Source: UBA1431 sp002329665 (GTDB taxonomy: Bacteria > Bacillota > Clostridia > Christensenellales > UBA1431). Taken from it: DNA of 64,000 bases. The notes below the pieces were generated by a model. It was not told the origin of the DNA and ran no database searches. It worked only from the letters and a program-made list of their open reading frames with translations. Below, one piece after another: positions 52,285 through 60,625 of the stretch; position 1 is the first letter of the stretch, and every line of letters starts with the position of its first letter. A program made the translations under genes and the position numbers. Location of the stretch: positions 620,001-684,000 of the forward strand of contig JAXGXY010000001.1 in NCBI GenBank assembly GCA_040772545.1. Direction: 5' to 3'.

Positions 52285-52664
52285 AACTATGTTTGGCAGC
52301 GGCCTTACGGCGCCGTCGTCCTGATCTCTTCTTTACGGGCTTTCTCCTTCTTCTTGCTCGCCTTCTTGCTGTTACGGTTCTTGGCCACGGCGGCTCTCTC
52401 CTTCATCCTTTTTCTTTCCCCGGACCTCGGGTACGGGCCGCACGTCGTTTTCCGGCCGGTGGCGGTCGGGTCCGGGCCTTCGCATTCCGGCTTTTGCCAT
52501 AGCTAATGCTTTCCCATCCGTTTTTCTTATTTTGCCCAAAAAATAATAAACATGCGCCGGGTCTGCGGCGGATGCATTGGCAATTTTTTGGTTAGGACAC
52601 CGAAAGAGCGGCCCATGGTTTGCCTGAAAAAACGGCGCAAGCCGAAGGCTTTAGCCGCCCCGAT
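52285..52664. other. Intergenic stretch without a convincing gene
   Basis: No supported gene is seen. A minus-strand ORF at 52406-52305 encodes 33 residues rich in Lys and Arg (MKERAAVAKNRNSKK...). It continues upstream as an open frame without a start, so it may be the remnant of a basic protein C-terminus. Base composition is pyrimidine-rich on the plus strand and unlike the neighbouring genes. Confidence 0.4.
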
Positions 52665-53327
52665 TCAGAAGATGTCCCTGAGCTCCGCGACGTTTGTGAT
52701 GATCCGGTCCGCGCTGTCGAGCTCCCCCGGCCGGGCAAAGCCGTAGGCGCAGCCGATCGTGAGGATGCCGTTTTTCCTGCCCGCTTCCATGTCGTGGCGC
52801 CTGTCGCCCACGATCGCCATTTCACCGGGATACCGGCCCTTGATGTGCCTGAGCATCTCGGATTTCGGCGCGTTGCCGTAGTCCTCCGAGCAGGCGAGTT
52901 CTTCGAAATACCGGTCCAGGCCGAACGCCGCCGCGTGGCCGTCGCGGTAGTATTTCCTGCAGTTGCTGATGAACACGAGGCGGTAGCCTTTTTCCCTTAG
53001 GTAGGCGAGCGTTTCCAGGGCGCCGGGATACAGCGCCGCCCCGCCCGCCTCGATCAGGTCCTTCTGCGCCTGTTTTATGATGCGCATGCACTCGTCGCGG
53101 GTGGACTGCTCCAGCCCGGGCTGGAAGGTCTCCCACATTTCGTGGCAGTTCAGGCCGAGCCAGCGGGTGACCTCTTCTTCCTCCCATTCGCGATGCTCGG
53201 CCAGCCCGCGTTCCACGAGGTAGGCGTAGGCCTTTTTAAAGGCGGGCAGATACAGCCGTACGCTGTCGTGCAGGCATCCGTCATAATCGAAGAATATGGT
53301 CTTAACGCCGCCGAACCTATCGTCCAT
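52665..53327 (-). CDS. HAD-superfamily phosphatase at the end of the riboflavin operon
   Basis: This 220-residue HAD (subfamily IA) hydrolase has motif I FFDYDGCLHDS (nucleophile and acid Asp; Cys replaces the usual Thr of DGTL), motif II VFISNC and motif IV IVGDRRHDMEAG. The cap domain lies at about 20-90. It starts three bp after the ribH stop and so belongs to the rib operon. Riboflavin synthesis needs a phosphatase for the RibD product, a step usually done by HAD enzymes encoded elsewhere, so this is a good candidate for that step. Confidence 0.87.
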   Translation of the reverse strand: MDDRFGGVKTIFFDYDGCLHDSVRLYLPAFKKAYAYLVERGLAEHREWEEEEVTRWLGLNCHEMWETFQPGLEQSTRDECMRIIKQAQKDLIEAGGAALYPGALETLAYLREKGYRLVFISNCRKYYRDGHAAAFGLDRYFEELACSEDYGNAPKSEMLRHIKGRYPGEMAIVGDRRHDMEAGRKNGILTIGCAYGFARPGELDSADRIITNVAELRDIF

Positions 53328-53329
53328 CG

Positions 53330-53797
53330 CTAGATTTGCCTGAGCAGGTTCGCCATCTCGATCGCGGTGGCCGCTGCGTCGTAGCCCTTGTTGCCCGCTT
53401 TTGTCCCGGCCCTCTCGATCGCCTGTTCGATCGTGTCGGTGGTCAGGACCCCGAAAATAACCGGCATCTTCGCGTCCAGCCCGACCTTCGCGATCCCCTT
53501 GGACATCTCGTTGGCGACGTAGTCGTAGTGGGACGTCGAACCGCGTATCACGGCGCCGAGGCAGACCACGGCGTCGTACCTGCCGCTCTGCGCCATGCTC
53601 TGCGCCACGATCGGTATTTCGAAGGCGCCCGGGACCCACGCGACCTCGATGTCGGCTTCCTGCGCGCCGTGGCGCAGGAGCCCGTCGATGGCCCCGTTAA
53701 GCAGTTTGCTTCCGATGAACTCGTTGAAACGGCCCACGACGATCCCGAATTTCAGTCCCTTCGCGAGCAGGTTCCCCTCATAGGTTTTGATTGACAT
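53330..53797 (-). CDS. ribH: 6,7-dimethyl-8-ribityllumazine synthase
   Basis: This 155-residue enzyme condenses the ribitylaminouracil with dihydroxybutanone phosphate. Recognisable segments are KFGIVVGRFNEFIGSKLLNGAIDGLLRHGA, VAWVPGAFEIPIVAQSMA, VVCLGAVIRGSTSHYDYV and FGVLTTDTIEQAIERAGTKAGNKG. They include the catalytic His region (SHYDYV) and the ribityl-binding PGAFE. The ATG at 53797 overlaps ribBA by 20 bp; GTG 53806 is an alternative. Confidence 0.96.
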   Translation of the reverse strand: MSIKTYEGNLLAKGLKFGIVVGRFNEFIGSKLLNGAIDGLLRHGAQEADIEVAWVPGAFEIPIVAQSMAQSGRYDAVVCLGAVIRGSTSHYDYVANEMSKGIAKVGLDAKMPVIFGVLTTDTIEQAIERAGTKAGNKGYDAAATAIEMANLLRQI

Positions 53798-55046
53798 ACT
53801 TTTCACCGTCCTGATGCGTAATAGTGTTGAGTTCCTTGTCGAACTCGCCGAGCAGGTGGCCCATCTTCTCTTTTTTGGTTTTCATGTAAAACGCGTTGGC
53901 CTCGGTGGGGGGCATCTGTATGGGCACGCGCTCCACGACCTCGAGGCCGTAGCCGCTCAGGCCCACCACCTTTTTCGGATTGTTGGTCATAAGGCGCATC
54001 TTGCGCACGCCCAGGTCGTAGAGGATCTGCGCGCCGGCGCCGTATTCGCGCAGGTCGGGCGCGAATCCCAGTTCCACGTTCGCTTCCACGGTGTCGAGCC
54101 CCCGGTCCTGCAGCGCGTAGGCTTTGATCTTGTTTACCAGCCCGATCCCGCGGCCTTCCTGCCGCATGTACAGCAGCACGCCCTTTCCCGCGGCGCTAAT
54201 CTGCTGCATGGCCGCGTGGAGCTGTTCGCCGCAGTCGCAGCGCAGGGAATGGAACGTGTCGCCGGTGAGGCACTCCGAATGCACGCGCACCAGGACCGGC
54301 TCCCCGGGGTCGCCGAGTTCGCCCATCACCAGCGCTACGTGGTGCTCCCCGGTCAGATCGTCCACGTAGGCGACGATCTCGAAGTCCCCGTAATCGGTGG
54401 GCAGCGGGGAGCGGGCAACCGCCGTGACCAGCATGTCGTATTTGCGCCGGTACTGGATGAGGTCGGCCACGGAGACGATCTTCATCCTCTTTTCCCGCGC
54501 GAACTCCATAAGCTGCGGTCCCCTGGCCATCGTCCCGTCTTTATTGAGTATCTCGCAGATGACGCCCGCGGGGTACAACCCCGACAGCCTGGCGAGGTCC
54601 ACGGCAGCCTCCGTGTGCCCCGCGCGCTTGAGGACGCCGCCGTCTTTCGCGATGAGCGGGAAGATGTGCCCGGGGCTCACGAAATCGTCTTTCTTTGCGT
54701 CCGGGTTCGCGAGCTCCCGAAGGGTTTTCGCCCTCTCGGACGCCGCGACGCCCGACGTCGAGTCCCTGTGATCCACCGTGACGGTGAAGGCGGGCATCTT
54801 CGTGTTCGAACATGTCTCGACCATCAGGTCCAGTCCCAGCGCGGCAGCGCGCTCCGCCGACAGGGGAGCGCAGACGATCCCCCTGCCGAACGCGGTCATG
54901 AAGTTCACGCTTTCGGGCGTCGCCTTTTCGGCGGCGATCATGAGGTCTCCTTCGTTTTCGCGGTCCTCGTCGTCCACGATCACGATCATGTTTCCCTGCC
55001 GGATCTCTTCCAGCGCTTTTTCGATAGGGTCGAATTTCACTTTCAC
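53778..55046 (-). CDS. ribBA: Bifunctional DHBP synthase/GTP cyclohydrolase II
   Basis: This 422-residue protein has an N-terminal RibB domain (residues 1-200) with VDDEDRENEGDL, DHRDSTSGVAASERAKT and GHIFPLIAKDGGVLKRAGHTEAAVDLARL. The C-terminal RibA domain has VRVHSECLTGDTFHSLRCDCGEQL (three zinc Cys), RQEGRGIGL and the DTVEANVELGF/LGVRKMRLMTNNPKK segments. It supplies both riboflavin precursors. Third gene of the rib operon. Confidence 0.97.
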   Translation of the reverse strand: MKVKFDPIEKALEEIRQGNMIVIVDDEDRENEGDLMIAAEKATPESVNFMTAFGRGIVCAPLSAERAAALGLDLMVETCSNTKMPAFTVTVDHRDSTSGVAASERAKTLRELANPDAKKDDFVSPGHIFPLIAKDGGVLKRAGHTEAAVDLARLSGLYPAGVICEILNKDGTMARGPQLMEFAREKRMKIVSVADLIQYRRKYDMLVTAVARSPLPTDYGDFEIVAYVDDLTGEHHVALVMGELGDPGEPVLVRVHSECLTGDTFHSLRCDCGEQLHAAMQQISAAGKGVLLYMRQEGRGIGLVNKIKAYALQDRGLDTVEANVELGFAPDLREYGAGAQILYDLGVRKMRLMTNNPKKVVGLSGYGLEVVERVPIQMPPTEANAFYMKTKKEKMGHLLGEFDKELNTITHQDGEKYVNQNL

Positions 55047-55108
55047 GTCTCCTTTTCGATGCGGTGGGCAGTCGTTATCCCTGTCATACGGTCACATTGA
55101 TTTCACGG

Positions 55109-55756
55109 TCATACGAAACCGTTGCTTTCAAGCATCTCCATCGTGACGCCGCCTTTTGCTCCATCGTGACGCCTGTCTAGGAGCTTTTCGACATATTTGC
55201 CGATCACGTCGCACTCGATGTTGACCGTGTCGCCTGTTCGCCGTTCGCCCAGCGTCGTTTTCCCGGTCGTCGTCGGGACGAGGGACACGGCGAAACTCCG
55301 GCCGTCGACCCGGGCGACCGTGAGGCTCGTACCGTCCAGCGCGACGGAACCCTTATGGACGATGTACCTTAGCACCTCGTCCGGGGCCGTGATCGTGAGC
55401 CAGACGGCGTCGCCCTCCCTGGACCTTCCGGTTACGGTGCCCGTGCCGTCGATGTGGCCGGACACGATATGCCCGCCCAGCCTGTCCGACGGGCGAAGGG
55501 CGCGCTCCAGGTTCACCCTGTCGTTGCCGCCGAGCGCGTCAAGACCGGTCCTGCGCACGGTCTCGGGCATCACGTCGGCCGCGAACCAGCCCTGGCCCAT
55601 GCCGGAAACCGTGAAGCATATCCCGTTCACGCAGATGCTGTCCCCGGGCTTCGTGCCGTCCAAGACCTTCGAGCACGCGACCGACAGGCGCACGGACGCG
55701 CCCCTTCGCGCTATTTCCCGTATGGTGCCGATCTCTTCAACGATCCCTGTAAACAT
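55109..55756 (-). CDS. ribE: Riboflavin synthase alpha chain
   Basis: This 215-residue protein has two lumazine-binding repeats, the first starting MFTGIVEEIGTIRE and the second GGHIVSGHIDGTGTV...YIVHKGSVALDGTSLTVARVDG. The N-terminal MFTGIV is diagnostic. It catalyses dismutation of two lumazines into riboflavin. The start overlaps ribD by 20 bp. The C-terminal tail (RRHDGAKGGVTMEML) is a little longer than usual. Confidence 0.96.
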   Translation of the reverse strand: MFTGIVEEIGTIREIARRGASVRLSVACSKVLDGTKPGDSICVNGICFTVSGMGQGWFAADVMPETVRRTGLDALGGNDRVNLERALRPSDRLGGHIVSGHIDGTGTVTGRSREGDAVWLTITAPDEVLRYIVHKGSVALDGTSLTVARVDGRSFAVSLVPTTTGKTTLGERRTGDTVNIECDVIGKYVEKLLDRRHDGAKGGVTMEMLESNGFV

Positions 55757-56849
55757 CCCTTACGTACCCTTCCACAAGAATGTCGTCGCCAAACCTTCTC
55801 ACGGCGACGTCCCGCAGCCGCAGGGCGTCGTCCATGCGCGTAACGCCCGGGCCTTCCACGGGCGTTTTCGCGCCGGCGCCGCCCACGAGCTTGGGGGCGA
55901 CGAACACCATCGTCTTGTCGACGATGCCGGCCTTTAGGGCGCTCGCGTTCAAAGCGCCGCCTCCTTCGAGAAGAACGCTGTCGATCTCGAGCGCGTGCAG
56001 CGCGTCCATGAGCGCGACAAGGTCCACGCGCCCGTCCGCTCCCTCCGCCCTGACGATGTTCACGCCCTTTTCGACAAGTCGCGCCTCCCTACCGGGGTCG
56101 ATCGCCGGCGTGGTGGCCAGTATCAAGCCCGCCTCCGAAGCGGACGCTATCGCCCTGGACCCAAGGGGTATTCTGCCCCTGCTGTCCACGACGATGCGCA
56201 CGGGATCGCGCCCCTTTTTCGGCCCGAGCCTGGTGGTGAGCGACGGGTCGTCGGCAAGTACGGTGCCGATCCCTACCATGATAGCCGAGACCCTGTCGCG
56301 GATCCGGTGCACGTGCCGGCGCGCCTTTTCTCCCGTAATCCACTTCGAATCCCCTGCAGCCGTGGCGATCTTGCCGCACAGCGTCATCGCTGCCTTCATG
56401 ATGACGAACGGGCGCTTCTTCGTGATGTGCTTGACGAATATCTCGTTGAGTTGCTTAGCTTCGTCCCCGAGCAGGCCCACCGTCACGTCGATCCCTGCTT
56501 CCCTGAGCATCCGTATGCCGCGGCCCGCGACCAGCGGGTTTGGGTCCTCCATTGCGACGACGACCCTGCGGATGCCTCTTTTGATCACGGCCTGGGCGCA
56601 GGGGGGCGTCCTGCCGTGGTGTGAACACGGTTCGAGGTTGACATAGAGCGTCCCGCCGCCAACGTCCTCCTTCGCGTTTTGAAACGCCGCCGCTTCCGCG
56701 TGGGGGGCGCCGAGCCGCGCGTGGTACCCTTCCGCGACGATGCGGCCGTCCCTGACCACGACCGCGCCGACCAGAGGGTTGGGGTTCGTTTTGCCCCAGC
56801 CCCGCTTGGCGAGTGCGAGCGCCCTTTTCATGTAACCGCGTTCATCCAT
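55737..56849 (-). CDS. ribD: Bifunctional pyrimidine deaminase/reductase
   Basis: This 370-residue protein has an N-terminal deaminase domain with NPNPLVGAVVV, GAPHAEAAAFQNA (zinc His, catalytic Glu) and EPCSHHGRTPPCAQAVIKRG (zinc Cys). The C-terminal reductase has RPFVIMKAAMTLCGKIAT, GIGTVLADDPSLTTR and LLEGGGALNASALKAGIVD. The start is the ATG at 56849 behind AGGAGC; longer in-frame starts would run into the riboswitch. First gene of the operon. Confidence 0.96.
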   Translation of the reverse strand: MDERGYMKRALALAKRGWGKTNPNPLVGAVVVRDGRIVAEGYHARLGAPHAEAAAFQNAKEDVGGGTLYVNLEPCSHHGRTPPCAQAVIKRGIRRVVVAMEDPNPLVAGRGIRMLREAGIDVTVGLLGDEAKQLNEIFVKHITKKRPFVIMKAAMTLCGKIATAAGDSKWITGEKARRHVHRIRDRVSAIMVGIGTVLADDPSLTTRLGPKKGRDPVRIVVDSRGRIPLGSRAIASASEAGLILATTPAIDPGREARLVEKGVNIVRAEGADGRVDLVALMDALHALEIDSVLLEGGGALNASALKAGIVDKTMVFVAPKLVGGAGAKTPVEGPGVTRMDDALRLRDVAVRRFGDDILVEGYVRDVYRDR

Positions 56850-56877
56850 GCACCGTGCTCCTGTTTTGCGCCCATAC

Positions 56878-56905
56878 AAAAAGCCCCGAAGTGTACCTTC
56901 AGGGC
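56878..56905 (-). terminator. FMN-riboswitch expression-platform terminator
   Basis: On the minus strand GCCCTGAAG pairs with CTTCGGGGC, followed by TTTTTG, between the aptamer and ribD. The 5' arm CCCTGAAG resembles the start of the aptamer, as expected for alternative pairing that ends transcription when FMN is bound. Confidence 0.8.
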
Positions 56906-56917
56906 GCGCCGATATGC

Positions 56918-57040
56918 TCTCAATACACTTCTTCTCCCATCCAGACTGTGACTGTCGGCTCCGGAATCTGACCGGATCTGCCATTGAAGGCTCGCGGGCT
57001 GTACCGCCGGTAAGGAATTTCACCTGTCCCTGAAGAACGA
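56918..57040 (-). promoter_or_regulatory. FMN riboswitch (RFN element)
   Basis: On the minus strand the RFN signature is clear: TTCAGGGACAGGTGAAATTC, then CTTACCGGCGGTACAGCCCGCGAGC, GATCCGGTCAGATTCCGGAGCC, GACAGTCACAGTCTGGATGG and GAGAAGAAGTG. It sits after the promoter and before a terminator hairpin and ribD, so FMN should repress the rib operon. Confidence 0.96.
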
Positions 57041-57061
57041 TATATCATTTTTCCCTAAATC

Positions 57062-57090
57062 ATTCTAGCGCCCTTTCGCCGGAAAGTCAA
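57062..57090 (-). promoter_or_regulatory. Promoter of the riboflavin operon
   Basis: Minus-strand TTGACT (complement of 57085-57090) and TAGAAT (complement of 57062-57067) are 17 bp apart, and the aptamer begins about 25 bp downstream. Confidence 0.8.
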
Positions 57091-57170
57091 GGGCAGGCGC
57101 CAGACAGGGGCGGCTGAGGGCCGAACCATCTGTTCCCGGCCGCATATCATAGGGCGAAGGAGGGATTTTC

Positions 57171-57791
57171 GTGTCGCCGTCACCCGCCGTGTACGAATAC
57201 GATCCGGAGAACGGCTCGCGCTACGCGCAGGCCTACGCGCTCTATTTCCGCGTCCCCGCGGACAGGCGAATCTTCTTCTACGACGCAGCGGGCAGCGACT
57301 GCGCCAATTTCGCGAGCCAGTGCATCTGGGCGGCGTACGGAGGCTGGCTGCCCGGCACGGACCAGCCAACCGTCGCGCTGAACAGTCAGCGCGTGAAGCA
57401 AAACGTGCGACAGACGTCCCTCTGGTACGGCTCCGCCTCCTTTTCGGGCACGACCCGCTGGTGCAGGGTGGAGGAACTGTTCTCCTACCTTACGGCGGCC
57501 AAGGCCTCGGGGCCTCAGGGAGAACTGGTCGCCGAGGGGACCTGGGACAGCGTGCGCCCCGAACTCATCCGCAGGGGGGACCTCATCCAGCTGGTCGTGA
57601 CCGGCTACGCGCCCCACCGCTACGGCCACAGCCTCTACGTCACCAGACAGGGGCCGGCCTTTGGTGACATCCTGATCTGCTGCCACAGCTACGACCGGCT
57701 CAACGCGCCGCTGACGTCGTTCTCAAGCCTTCCTGGCGCATATCCGAAGCTTCGGGTCGTCCGCCTCCGGCGCGCAAGTTTCCCCAAATAG
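57171..57791 (+). CDS. Amidase_6-domain protein
   Basis: This 206-residue protein is made almost only of an amidase_6 domain: YAQAYALYFRVPADRRIFFYDAAGSDCANFASQCIWAAYGGWLPG with candidate Cys-44, and YGHSLYVTRQ with the His. It has no signal peptide. A GTG start at 57171 follows AAGGAGGGA. It is related in domain but not in architecture to the exported amidase at 47214. Possible cell-wall or spore role; unproven. Confidence 0.82.
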   Translation: MSPSPAVYEYDPENGSRYAQAYALYFRVPADRRIFFYDAAGSDCANFASQCIWAAYGGWLPGTDQPTVALNSQRVKQNVRQTSLWYGSASFSGTTRWCRVEELFSYLTAAKASGPQGELVAEGTWDSVRPELIRRGDLIQLVVTGYAPHRYGHSLYVTRQGPAFGDILICCHSYDRLNAPLTSFSSLPGAYPKLRVVRLRRASFPK

Positions 57792-57830
57792 GCGCGTCAG
57801 CGCTATAGGGGGAAGCCTTCTTCGCAAAAG

Positions 57831-58403
57831 CTAACGCAGCGCCCTTCCGGCGTCGGCCATCATCTTCCCGGCCATTTCCGCCATGTATTCGGGGGACTCG
57901 GGCATGCCCAGCGAAAACCAGCGCCGAAGCAGCGCGACGCACCCATTGGTGATGAAGGCGTAATAGTATTCGAAGAACTCCTCGGTCCCGGCGCCGAAAA
58001 CCAATTCCCAGTCCTTCCTGTCCCGCGGGCGGCTCATTTCGATGACCTTGGTGAGGAAGGTGGTCTCCCGGGTGCGCAGCAGCGCCATGAAGACGTCCGC
58101 GTTGGCCGCGATGAACTTGAACGCGTCGAGCAGCACGGGCATTAGGATCACTCCTCTTTGCTGCTGTCTGTGCCGCGCGATGATGCCGCAAAAATCCTCG
58201 AGTATCTCCTTTTCGATCTGCTCGAACAGGTCGTAGATGTCTTTGTAATGCAGATAGAACGTTCCCCGGTTGACGTCGGCGCGGGCAGTGAGCTCGCTTA
58301 CGGTAATGTCTTTCAAATCCTTTTCCATCAGCAGACGCGTCAGCGTACGCCTGAGCAGGTCCCTCGTCCTGCGCACGCGCCGGTCGGTATCGGCTTTTTT
58401 CAT
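57831..58403 (-). CDS. TetR/AcrR-family repressor
   Basis: This 190-residue protein has an N-terminal TetR helix-turn-helix (RTLTRLLMEKDLKDITVSELTARADVNRGTFYLHYKDIYDLFEQIE) and a ligand-binding C-terminal domain. It is divergent from the RND gene, with nested palindromes over the opposing promoter region, so it probably represses that operon and itself. Confidence 0.92.
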   Translation of the reverse strand: MKKADTDRRVRRTRDLLRRTLTRLLMEKDLKDITVSELTARADVNRGTFYLHYKDIYDLFEQIEKEILEDFCGIIARHRQQQRGVILMPVLLDAFKFIAANADVFMALLRTRETTFLTKVIEMSRPRDRKDWELVFGAGTEEFFEYYYAFITNGCVALLRRWFSLGMPESPEYMAEMAGKMMADAGRALR

Positions 58404-58474
58404 TTTTTATGATCCTTTCTGTTCAAAACCGGATCGCTATGTCGAAAACTCAACAAGTACGGTCGAAATGAGCA

Positions 58475-58503
58475 TTGAACCCTCCCGCGCCCCTTATTAT
58501 AAT
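58475..58503 (+). promoter_or_regulatory. Promoter of the RND/heptad-protein operon
   Basis: TTGAAC at 58475-58480 and TATAAT at 58498-58503 are 17 bp apart; transcription would start near 58510. Confidence 0.7.
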
Positions 58504-58538
58504 TGACAAGTGATTATAAATCAACATTATGTTCAATT
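58501..58538. promoter_or_regulatory. Likely TetR operator: nested palindromes
   Basis: TGATTATAAATCA (58511-58523) is a perfect palindrome with an ATA centre. An outer pair AATTGACA (58501) and TGTTCAATT (ends 58538) encloses it. The site covers the -10 and start of the RND promoter. Confidence 0.55.
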
Positions 58539-58552
58539 CGGGGGGACGGGTT

Positions 58553-60625
58553 TTGAAGCGCATAGCGGACACGATCCTCAGGCACCGCAGGATCGTACTC
58601 TTCGTGTTCCTGGGGGCCGCGTTGGCCGGGCTCGTGTTGATGCCTCTGGTCGGAATCAATTACAGGCTATCGGACTACCTTCCGGAAGACGCGCCTTCCA
58701 CCGCCGCGCTAAACGAACTTGAAGGCAGCTTCAACGAAGACATACCCAACGCCGACGTCTATTTAAGGAACGTGACGATCCCGGAGGCGCTCGAATACAA
58801 GGAGCGAATCGCGGCTGTGCCGGGCGTGGAGCGGGTGATCTGGCTCGACGACGTCGTCGACGTCTACCGCCCGCTGGCCATGGCGGATACGGAGATAGTC
58901 GAGGCCTGGTACAAGGACGGCGGGGCGCTTTTGTCGGTCGGCATCGACACCGGAGAGGGCGTAAAGACCGCCGTTTCTCAAATCAGGCGCATCGTGGGGG
59001 ACAGGGGCGTGCTGGCGGGACAGGCCGTGAACCTGGCCGCCGCGCAGGATACGGTGGCGGGCGAAATCCCTAAAATCATGATGTTCGTGGTGCCGCTGGT
59101 GCTCATAATACTGGTCTTTTCCACCAGCTCCTGGTTCGAGCCGGTCCTCTTCCTCATCACGATCGGCATCGCGATCCTGGTCAACGAGGGAACGAACATC
59201 ATCCTGGGGCAGATTTCTTTCGTGACGCGCGCGACGAGCGCCGTCTTGCAGCTCGCCGTATCGATGGACTACGCCGTGTTCCTGCTGCACGCCTTTGCCC
59301 GGTTCCGCAACGGAGGGCTCGACCTTCGCGAGGCGATGTCCAAGGCCATGGCGCAGTCCTTTTCGGCCATCGCCGCCAGCGCCGCGACCACGGTTTTAGG
59401 GTTCCTCGTGCTGGCGCTGATGCGGTTTAAGATCGGGCCGGACATGGGCTTCGTGCTGGCAAAGGGCGTTTTAATCAGCTTCATCAGCGTGGTCGTTTTC
59501 CTGCCCGTGCTCGCTATGAGCACCGCGCGCCTGATGGACAGGACCCGCCACCGGCCGCTGCTGCCGTCCTTCGAACGGTTCGGCCGTTTCGTCGTACGCG
59601 TCTGCGTGCCGCTGGGCGTCGTGGTGGCGCTGCTGCTTGTCCCTGCTTTCCTCGCGCAGAAGAGCAACCGTTTCATCTACGGGTCCTCGGGCATGCAAAG
59701 CGAGAACTCGCAAATCAAAAAGGACGCGCAGGAGATAGACGCGGCGTTCGGCGAGTCGGTGCAGATGGTGCTGCTCGTGCCCGAGGGGGACGAGGCAAAG
59801 GAAGCGGCCCTCGGCGACGCGCTCACTGAGCGGGAGGGCGTGAGGTCGGTCGTTTCCTACGCGAACACGGTCGGCGTGCAGATACCGTCGGGCTTCCTCC
59901 CCGAGGAGCAGGCCGAGCAGTTCCGCTCTGGCGGGTACAGCCGGCTGGTGCTCTACGTGGGCACGCCGGACGAGGGGGACAGGGCGTTTGCGGCGGTGGA
60001 GGCGGTGCGCGATACCGCCCGCGAATACTACGGGGACGGGTACTACCTCACCGGGGAGAGCGTCGTCAACTACGACCTGAAACAGACCATAACGGGCGAC
60101 AACCAGGTCGTTTCGGCCGCGGCCGTGATCGCGATCGGCGTCGTGCTGATGCTCACCTTCCGGTCGATTTCCATACCGCTGATCCTGCTGCTGACCATCG
60201 AGGGCGCGATCTGGCTCAACCTCGGGCTGCCCTATTTCACCGGCGACAGCCTCAACTACATCGGCTACCAGATCATCAGCGCGGTGCAGCTGGGCGCCAC
60301 CGTGGACTACGGCATCCTGTTCGCGCAGAATTATTTGCGAAACCGCGAGCTTTACGGCAGGCGGGAAGCCGCGCAGAAGACCGTGTCCGGCACCGCCGCC
60401 TCGATCCTCACGCCCGCGGGCATACTCACCATCGCCGGCCTCACGCTGGGCTTCGTCTCCAGCAACGGCATCATCAGCCAGCTCGGCCTCATACTCGGGC
60501 GCGGCGCGGCGATCTCGGCGGCCATGGTGATGCTGTTCCTCCCGTCGCTGCTCACCGTCTTCGACGGGGTCAAATGGAAGACGACGCTGAAGACTTTCAG
60601 AAAACCCAAGGAGTTGAAACCATGA
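58553..60625 (+). CDS. RND/MMPL-family membrane transporter
   Basis: This 690-residue protein has two MMPL halves, each with one helix, a large exported loop and about five helices. Segments include LAVSMDYAVFLLHAFARF and GATVDYGILFAQNYLRNRE, carrying the Asp-Tyr pairs used for proton coupling. MMPL proteins export lipids, siderophores or drugs. The start is the TTG at 58553 behind GGGGGGACGGG; ATG 58529 has no ribosome site and lies in the operator. The stop overlaps the next start. Confidence 0.9.
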   Translation: MKRIADTILRHRRIVLFVFLGAALAGLVLMPLVGINYRLSDYLPEDAPSTAALNELEGSFNEDIPNADVYLRNVTIPEALEYKERIAAVPGVERVIWLDDVVDVYRPLAMADTEIVEAWYKDGGALLSVGIDTGEGVKTAVSQIRRIVGDRGVLAGQAVNLAAAQDTVAGEIPKIMMFVVPLVLIILVFSTSSWFEPVLFLITIGIAILVNEGTNIILGQISFVTRATSAVLQLAVSMDYAVFLLHAFARFRNGGLDLREAMSKAMAQSFSAIAASAATTVLGFLVLALMRFKIGPDMGFVLAKGVLISFISVVVFLPVLAMSTARLMDRTRHRPLLPSFERFGRFVVRVCVPLGVVVALLLVPAFLAQKSNRFIYGSSGMQSENSQIKKDAQEIDAAFGESVQMVLLVPEGDEAKEAALGDALTEREGVRSVVSYANTVGVQIPSGFLPEEQAEQFRSGGYSRLVLYVGTPDEGDRAFAAVEAVRDTAREYYGDGYYLTGESVVNYDLKQTITGDNQVVSAAAVIAIGVVLMLTFRSISIPLILLLTIEGAIWLNLGLPYFTGDSLNYIGYQIISAVQLGATVDYGILFAQNYLRNRELYGRREAAQKTVSGTAASILTPAGILTIAGLTLGFVSSNGIISQLGLILGRGAAISAAMVMLFLPSLLTVFDGVKWKTTLKTFRKPKELKP

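Noticed and set aside
52234..52506. 90-residue hydrophobic plus-strand frame
   Set aside because: It is the complement of a Lys/Arg-rich minus-strand stretch, which gives Leu/Phe by chance. There is no ribosome site.
51900..52660. IS110-type element with a bridge RNA
   Set aside because: The idea came from the long non-coding stretch and a basic minus-strand tail. No DEDD or serine-motif recombinase is present, and the inverted ends are not typical of IS110.
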